Positions 58,856 through 64,000 of a stretch of DNA of 64,000 bases are shown here, piece by piece. The stretch is from Lachnospiraceae bacterium (lineage in GTDB: Bacteria > Bacillota > Clostridia > Lachnospirales > Lachnospiraceae). Where the stretch lies: the NCBI GenBank assembly GCA_021772075.1, contig JAETNQ010000009.1, forward strand, positions 18,124 through 82,123. The letters run 5' to 3'. Position 1 is the first letter of the stretch. Each line of letters starts with the position of its first letter. The translations under genes were made by a program, and so were the position numbers. The notes under the pieces are model-generated. The model saw only the letters and a program-made list of their open reading frames with translations. It made no database searches and was not told the DNA's origin.

Positions 58856-58884
58856 ATTATATATGTATTCCGGCTATTTTGCAA
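58856..58884 (-). promoter_or_regulatory. mgtE promoter
   Basis: Minus-strand TTGCAA (58884-58879) and TATAAT (58861-58856), 17 bases apart, overlap the last codons of yigZ. The transcript would begin near 58849, giving a ~55-base leader before the leader ORF. Confidence 0.7.
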
Positions 58885-59515
58885 AATACTTTTTTCCCAG
58901 TTCTTCTATCTTTACTTTCCCTGCCGTAGCCTCTGTCAGCTCCTTGCAAAGCCCCCGGCATTCCTCATAGGGAACCATCAGCTTCATGGTAACGATATCC
59001 GTATATTCCGATTCTTTGATTTCCAGCCCCCGCTGTCCTAAAAGATACTGGATCTTGCCGATTCCGTTATAATCCGTCGTAAGCCGCAGCCCGGTCCCGT
59101 AACGCATGGTAACGACGGAACAAGCCTCCAGCCCTGCCTGTACCGCCTGGGTGTAAGCCCTCACCAGCCCGCCCGTTCCCAGCAGCACTCCTCCGAAATA
59201 CCGGGTTACGACGACAGCCGCATTCCTTATTTCCGCCCCCAGCAGCACCTCCAGCATCGGTTTTCCGGCCGTGCCGGCAGGTTCCCCGTCGTCGCTGCAT
59301 CTGGTGGTCTGCGCCCTTTCCCCAAGCACAAAAGCAGAACAGTTATGCCTCGCATCCCAATATTTTTTCTTCACCGATTCGATAAATGCCGCCGCCTCTT
59401 CCTCCGACCCCGCCGGAGCCAGCGTAGCGATAAATCGGGATTTTTTTTCTATGATCTCTCCGCTTCCGCCCTTCTGCAGCATTTTATATGGTAAAAATAC
59501 CGGTTCCTTCTCCAT
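58874..59515 (-). CDS. yigZ: YigZ/IMPACT-family protein
   Basis: About 213 residues. The N-terminal UPF0029 domain (IEKKSRFIATLAPAGSEEEAAAFIESVKKKYWDARHNCSAFVLG, CSDDGEPAGTAGKPMLEVL, VVVTRYFGGVLLGTGGLVRAY) is followed by a DUF1949 ferredoxin-like domain. It is related to the eukaryotic IMPACT regulator of translation; the bacterial role is unclear. An upstream ATG at 59521 is possible, but 59515 is better spaced from GAGGGAG. Confidence 0.88.
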   Translation of the reverse strand: MEKEPVFLPYKMLQKGGSGEIIEKKSRFIATLAPAGSEEEAAAFIESVKKKYWDARHNCSAFVLGERAQTTRCSDDGEPAGTAGKPMLEVLLGAEIRNAAVVVTRYFGGVLLGTGGLVRAYTQAVQAGLEACSVVTMRYGTGLRLTTDYNGIGKIQYLLGQRGLEIKESEYTDIVTMKLMVPYEECRGLCKELTEATAGKVKIEELGKKYFAK

Positions 59516-59750
59516 CTGCATCTCCCTCGCCGTCCTTTATCCACTAAGCGCCGCACCGCCCGAATACCTTTTTTATTTTAGCACAGGCGGGAATAAAAGT
59601 GTATCGAATTGTGAACAATTCTTAATATAAAGTGAGATTTTTGTGAAAAAACTTTATTTCGCGCCTATACTTTGCTATAATTGAAATGTTAAGTTGTGCT
59701 TAATCTTTGAAAATACTGAAATTTTATGCACGCTTCAAGGAGGAACTTTC

Positions 59751-62486
59751 ATGAACTACGGAAAAAAGGGTGTCCATAAAAAACAAAAGGCACTCCATTC
59801 TACATCTGCGAAGTGGGGAAGAAAATTTGTACTTACGCTGTTCAATGTTGCTCTCATCGCCATCGTGGCTTCGGTTATCCTCGTGGCCAGCGCCGGCTTC
59901 GGCCTGTTCCGGGGTATTATTGAAACCGCGCCGGAAATCGGCAACATCAACGTACAGCCTACCGGGTTTTCCACCTTCGTATATGATATCGACGGCAACC
60001 AGACGGCCAAACTGATTGCTGAGAATTCCAACCGTATCCCTGTCACTATGGACATGATACCGGAGGATCTGGCCCACGCCTTTGTCGCCATCGAAGACGA
60101 GCGCTTTTACGAGCATAACGGCATCGACATCAAAGGCATTATCCGTGCCGGAGTCAAAGGACTTACGACAAGGCATTTTTCGGAAGGCGCAAGCACCATT
60201 ACACAGCAGTTGTTGAAGAACAACGTTTTTACGGACTGGACCAAAGAAGAGCGCGGCCTGAACATGGATAAGATCGAACGTAAGATCCAGGAGCAGTACC
60301 TGGCCCTGGAACTGGAGAAGACTACCTCGAAAGATGATATTCTCCTGAACTATATGAACTCCATCAATCTCGGGCAGAATACTTTGGGCGTCCAGGCGGC
60401 GTCCCAGCGCTATTTTAACAAGTCGGTCAGCGATCTCAGCCTTTCCGAATGCGCGGTGATCGCCAGCATTACCCAGAACCCTTCCCGCTACAATCCGATC
60501 TCCCACCCGGAGGACAATGCGGAAAGGCGGGCGAAGGTGCTGAAAAATATGCTGGAACAAGGGTATATCACCCAGGCGGAGTATGACATCGCCATGGAGG
60601 ACGACGTTTATTCCCGCATCCAGACTACCAACGAAAAGGTTGAGGAAACTTCCATCAATACATATTTTGTGGATGCCCTGACCGATGACGTATTGGAAGA
60701 TCTGGTGGCGGCCGGATATAACGAAACCCAGGCTTATACCCTGCTTTATACGGGCGGCCTGAAAATTTATTCCACGCAGGATCCTAAAATCCAGGCAATC
60801 TGCGACGAAGTTTTCAGCAATGAGGAAAACTACCCCGCCAATGTCAAATGGTATTTGAATTACGAACTGACCATTCAAAAGAAAAACGGGGAAATGGAAA
60901 ACCACAGCACGGAAATGTTCCGCAGCTATTATAAAGAACAGGACCGCAACTTTAACCTGATCTATAATTCCAAAGAAGAAGCCGACGAAGCGATCCAGGC
61001 TTATAAAGCCGCCATGCTCGACCCCGGCGACGAGGTATACGGGGAAAATATCCACCTCACGCCGCAGCCCCAGGTTTCCCTTGTGGTAGAGGACCAAAGC
61101 ACCGGCGCAGTCGTGGCCATGATAGGCGGCCGGGGCGCAAAAGAAGGCAGCCGTACGTTAAACCGCGCGACGGACACGGTAAGGCAGCCGGGATCTACCT
61201 TCAAAGTAGTATCCACTTATGCCCCCGCCCTGGATAACGCCGGCCTTACCCTGGCTACCGTGCAAAACGATATGCCTTTCAATTATGCCAGCGGAGCTCC
61301 GGTCAGAAACTGGTATGGGGAATCTTACCGGGGGCTTTGTTCTTTGCGCCTTGGCATCCAGGACTCGCTGAATATCGTGGCGGTTAAAACATTGACGCAA
61401 ATCACTCCCAGGCTCGGCTTTGATTATTTGCAGAATTTTGGCTTCACTACTTTGGTGGAATCCAAAGAAATTAATGGAAAGGTCTATACCGACATCCAGC
61501 AATCCCTGGCTCTCGGCGGCATCACCGACGGAGTCACCAACGAAGAGCTGAATGCGTCCTATGCCACCATCGCCAACCATGGAACTTATATCAAACCGAA
61601 ACTATATAATACAGTAGTGGACCACGACGGAAATATCATTCTGGATAATACCCAGCCGGAAACCAAACAGGTCATCAAAGAAACCACTGCTTTTCTTCTG
61701 ACCGACGCCATGGTGGATGTCGTGACAAAGGGTACGGGCGGTTCCGTCAACTTCGGCGGCATGGCCATTGCCGGAAAAACAGGTACTACTTCCGATTACA
61801 ACGACGTATGGTTTGCAGGTTTCACCCCTTACTATACGGCTACTACCTGGACCGGCTATGATAATAATGAAAAGCTGGCCCGTGGAGAAGAGCGGAACCT
61901 CGCCAAAACATTATGGCGCGCCGTTATGTCGCAAATACATGCGGAGCTGCCCAACGAACCCTTTTCCGTTCCTCCGGGCATCGTAACGGCAACCGTATGC
62001 TCCAAATCCGGCAAACTGCCGATACCGGGTCTATGCGACACACAGGGAACTCTTACCACGGAATATTTTGCCGACGGCACGGTGCCGACGGAAAGCTGCG
62101 ATGTCCATTACCAAGGCGCTATCTGCCAGTACAACGGCATGCCGGCATGCGAATTCTGTCCGTTTAAGGTCGAAGGCGTATTGGAACTCACTCCGGTCGA
62201 AGACGTCTCCCTACAGAGCGGCTCCGCCGTTACCACGCAGATTACCAACCCGGACGGCAGCATATCCACGGTGACGCAGCCCGCCAACCAGACAAATACC
62301 TGTCCTCATAACGCGGAATTCTTTGCCACGCCGGGATGGGAAGCGATCCAGGAACAGCAGCGCAACGAAATCATCCAGCGCGATATTCTGGCCCAGCAGC
62401 AGGCCGCCCTGGAAGCACAGCAGCAGGCTGCGGAAGCACAACAACAGCAGCAACCGCCGCCAGAGGGCGATGTTCCGGCGCAATAA
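59751..62486 (+). CDS. Class A penicillin-binding protein (PBP1A type)
   Basis: 911 residues: a basic cytoplasmic start, one membrane anchor (FNVALIAIVASVILVASAGFGLF), a family 51 glycosyltransferase (FVAIEDERFYEHNGIDIKG, EGASTITQQLLKN) and a transpeptidase with SxxK in RQPGSTFKVVS, SxN in DSLNIVAVKTL and KTG in GKTGTTSDYNDVWF. A Gln/Ala/Pro-rich tail follows (QQQAALEAQQQAAEAQQQQQ). It polymerises and cross-links peptidoglycan outside the membrane. AAGGAGG precedes the start. The group II intron lies directly behind it, on the opposite strand. Confidence 0.94.
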   Translation: MNYGKKGVHKKQKALHSTSAKWGRKFVLTLFNVALIAIVASVILVASAGFGLFRGIIETAPEIGNINVQPTGFSTFVYDIDGNQTAKLIAENSNRIPVTMDMIPEDLAHAFVAIEDERFYEHNGIDIKGIIRAGVKGLTTRHFSEGASTITQQLLKNNVFTDWTKEERGLNMDKIERKIQEQYLALELEKTTSKDDILLNYMNSINLGQNTLGVQAASQRYFNKSVSDLSLSECAVIASITQNPSRYNPISHPEDNAERRAKVLKNMLEQGYITQAEYDIAMEDDVYSRIQTTNEKVEETSINTYFVDALTDDVLEDLVAAGYNETQAYTLLYTGGLKIYSTQDPKIQAICDEVFSNEENYPANVKWYLNYELTIQKKNGEMENHSTEMFRSYYKEQDRNFNLIYNSKEEADEAIQAYKAAMLDPGDEVYGENIHLTPQPQVSLVVEDQSTGAVVAMIGGRGAKEGSRTLNRATDTVRQPGSTFKVVSTYAPALDNAGLTLATVQNDMPFNYASGAPVRNWYGESYRGLCSLRLGIQDSLNIVAVKTLTQITPRLGFDYLQNFGFTTLVESKEINGKVYTDIQQSLALGGITDGVTNEELNASYATIANHGTYIKPKLYNTVVDHDGNIILDNTQPETKQVIKETTAFLLTDAMVDVVTKGTGGSVNFGGMAIAGKTGTTSDYNDVWFAGFTPYYTATTWTGYDNNEKLARGEERNLAKTLWRAVMSQIHAELPNEPFSVPPGIVTATVCSKSGKLPIPGLCDTQGTLTTEYFADGTVPTESCDVHYQGAICQYNGMPACEFCPFKVEGVLELTPVEDVSLQSGSAVTTQITNPDGSISTVTQPANQTNTCPHNAEFFATPGWEAIQEQQRNEIIQRDILAQQQAALEAQQQAAEAQQQQQPPPEGDVPAQ

Positions 62487-62506
62487 ATAGCTTGCAAAGA
62501 AATCGA

Positions 62507-64000
62507 GTAGGAGGTAGGCGATTATTTCGCCTACCGACCTCTCACACCACCGTGCGTACCGTTCGGTACACGGCGGTTCAATCAACTTAACAAGCAACAC
62601 ACTTTGTTGTGTAGATTCCAACTCATACAAACTCTGGCATATCCCTTTGCATAGGATATCCCGTGTGCTGACCGTCTGTTTAACCCCAGCTTTACCAACA
62701 TCTTTTCTCTGTTCTTTGGCGTTTTCCAATGTTTCCATATGCACATGCGTAGACGATATCGTATCTGTCCGTCCATTTTTGCGCACAGCCCTTTCATGCT
62801 TCCGATTTTGAAATAGTTTATCCATCCTCGGATAAGCCGGTTGAGTTTCTGTACCTTATAAGCGTTGCTTACTCCCCAGCTTCTGCATGTAAGCTTCTTC
62901 ATCTGTGCCTTGAACTTCGCTACCGCTTTGGGGTGTGGTCTGGCTTTATACCCTTTGGCAAATGAGTCATAGTAAAATCCAAATCCCAGATACCTGATGC
63001 CTTTTGGCTTATCGACCCTGCTCTTTTCGGCATTTACTTTCAATCCCAGCTTCTTCTCAATAAATCGGGTGGCACTCTTCATTACCCGTTCTGCCGCCTG
63101 CCTGCTTCCTACCATTATGATGAGGTCATCTGCGTATCGGACAAAATCCAGCCCTCTTGCTTCCAGTTCTTTGTCCAATTCGTTCAGCATGATGTTCGCT
63201 AACAGCGGTGGTATATTTCCGCCCTGCGGTGTGCCAACTATGGTATCTTCGTACTCATCGTCTATCATCACTCCGCTGACAAGGAATTTCCTTACCACTG
63301 ATATAACATCTCCGTCCTTTATTGTCCGTCCGAAGATTGTCATCAGCTTGTCATGGTCTACTGTGTCAAAGAATTTCGCGAGGTCGATGTCCACTATCCA
63401 GCTGTGTCCGTCATTCATCATCTCCAATGCCTTTAGAACTGCCTGCTGTGCACATCTATTGGGTCTGAATCCGTAGCTGTGGTCATGAAACTGCTCCTCA
63501 AATATCGGAGTGAGCACCTGTGCTACCGCCTGTTGTACATAGCGGTCAACTACTGTTGGTACTCCAAGGTTTCTTACTCCCCCGTCTGGCTTCGGTATCT
63601 CCACCCTGCGGACAGGCTGTGGCTTATACTTCCTTGTCCGCAGCTGCTCTCTGATGCTTTCGCCGTTTTCCGAAAGGTAATCGCCAAGTTCGTCTACAGC
63701 CATGCCGTCAACGCCCGCCGCTCCTTTGTTCCTTACGACTTGCAGGTACGCCGCATTGAGGTTATCTTTGCTTAATACCCGCTCCATGAGACTACTTGTG
63801 TCCATGCGTTGTTTCCTTTCTGCCCCTTTTGCCTTTGCCGCCTTTGAAGTCATCGACAGGCGTTTGCTCCGGCTACGAAGTGGAACGTACTTCAACTGAT
63901 TGATTGTTCAGCCCTTCGCTCCATTCCCATTACAGAAACTTCTTCACTACTATGGCTTCTGCTGACTTCTCACAGTTCGTTGTTACTACGGCTAATGGGA
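62507..64000 (-). mobile_element. Group II intron, bacterial class C type (3' part; 5' end outside the window)
   Basis: On the minus strand the intron-encoded protein gene is followed by domain V (starts GAACCGCCGTGTACCGAACG near 62579 and ends GGTGTGAGAGG) and the domain VI hairpin GGTAGGCG...CGCCTACC (62513-62535). The structure upstream of the ORF, from 63896 to the window edge, is intron RNA. The 3' boundary near 62507 is approximate. It lies ~20 bases after the PBP stop on the opposite strand. Confidence 0.85.
62582..63805 (-). CDS. ltrA: Group II intron reverse transcriptase/maturase
   Basis: About 407 residues: an N-terminal RT0-RT2 region (NLNAAYLQVVRNKGAAGVDGMAVDEL, RRVEIPKPDGGVRNLGVPTVVDRYVQQAVAQVLTP), the catalytic block FVRYADDLIIMVGS (YADD), and the C-terminal GIIM maturase domain (CRSWGVSNAYKVQKLNRLIRGWINYFKIGSMK, IRYRLRMCIWKHWKTPKNR). 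No HNH endonuclease domain is present, as in class C introns. ATG 63805 follows AAAGGAAAC and is preferred over the longer frame. The last ~25 residues (KGYARVCMSWNLHNKVCCLLS) are shorter than in many relatives. Confidence 0.93.
   Translation of the reverse strand: MDTSSLMERVLSKDNLNAAYLQVVRNKGAAGVDGMAVDELGDYLSENGESIREQLRTRKYKPQPVRRVEIPKPDGGVRNLGVPTVVDRYVQQAVAQVLTPIFEEQFHDHSYGFRPNRCAQQAVLKALEMMNDGHSWIVDIDLAKFFDTVDHDKLMTIFGRTIKDGDVISVVRKFLVSGVMIDDEYEDTIVGTPQGGNIPPLLANIMLNELDKELEARGLDFVRYADDLIIMVGSRQAAERVMKSATRFIEKKLGLKVNAEKSRVDKPKGIRYLGFGFYYDSFAKGYKARPHPKAVAKFKAQMKKLTCRSWGVSNAYKVQKLNRLIRGWINYFKIGSMKGLCAKMDGQIRYRLRMCIWKHWKTPKNREKMLVKLGLNRRSAHGISYAKGYARVCMSWNLHNKVCCLLS

Noticed and set aside
46221..59730. 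Shared TTGTGCTTAAT ... TTTTATGC words upstream of the lipoprotein and PBP genes
   Set aside because: The spacing between the two words differs (8 against 17 bases), so a common promoter or operator is not supported.
59724..61097. A 457-codon minus-strand ORF opposite the PBP gene
   Set aside because: It is a shadow of the PBP frame, which carries all GT51 and transpeptidase motifs.

Overview
The window looks like part of the chromosome of a gut-type clostridium of the family Lachnospiraceae. The signs are strong AGGAGG-type ribosome sites, a GHKL/LytTR two-component pair, DUF1836, bactofilin next to a LytM-like protein, a class III fructose bisphosphatase and a eukaryotic-type HisA. I saw no rRNA, tRNA or CRISPR array by eye. 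Family assignments come from reading the translated sequence, not from a database search.

Layout. 0-7 kb: the end of a signalling locus, then small regulators and enzymes (WYL regulator, TfoX-N, GyrI-like, VOC, DUF362, aldo/keto reductase). 7-21.4 kb: an accessory zone with a short DtxR-type regulator and its operators, Feo remnants, a Crp/Fnr-ferredoxin-cupin unit, PAP2, histidinol phosphatase, acetyltransferase, MATE and AraC genes. At least seven genes here are cut down or decayed (MATE, feoB, zinc dehydrogenase, glycosyltransferase, acetyltransferase, flavodoxin, zinc-ribbon protein). 21.4-30.5 kb: an AT-rich island with a RhuM-family gene, a 1247-residue STAND-type NTPase with a nuclease-like N-terminus, and an overlapping AAA+ ATPase/subtilisin-like protease pair. 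I read it as a defence island. 30.5-64 kb: mostly core genes: rlmD, pcrA, an SPFH protein, an ECF sigma operon, bactofilin/LytM, NiaR-like regulator, cold-shock protein, HisA, fbp, dapA-dapB under a lysine riboswitch, a corrinoid adenosyltransferase, ssb, azlCD, typA, mgtE, a class A PBP, and a group II intron running off the right edge.

Several non-coding elements stand out. A 368-410 bp palindromic element occurs three times (7.1, 40.6 and 51.8 kb). It has a conserved core hairpin, but its long outer arms differ in sequence between copies while still pairing. Two other hairpin repeat families are present; one of them supplies the C-terminus of the NiaR-like protein. The magnesium transporter gene mgtE has its own promoter and a 36-codon leader ORF with a very strong ribosome site that overlaps the mgtE start. 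A perfect 16-bp Crp/Fnr-like palindrome lies about 41 bp upstream of the predicted start of the ferredoxin-cupin transcript.

Working together: dapA, dapB and fbp lie in one direction behind a lysine-sensing leader. The ECF sigma factor, putative anti-sigma factor and two membrane proteins overlap end to end. The DtxR-type regulator has TTAGG/CCTAA-type palindromes in front of its own gene and similar ones in front of the truncated feoB.
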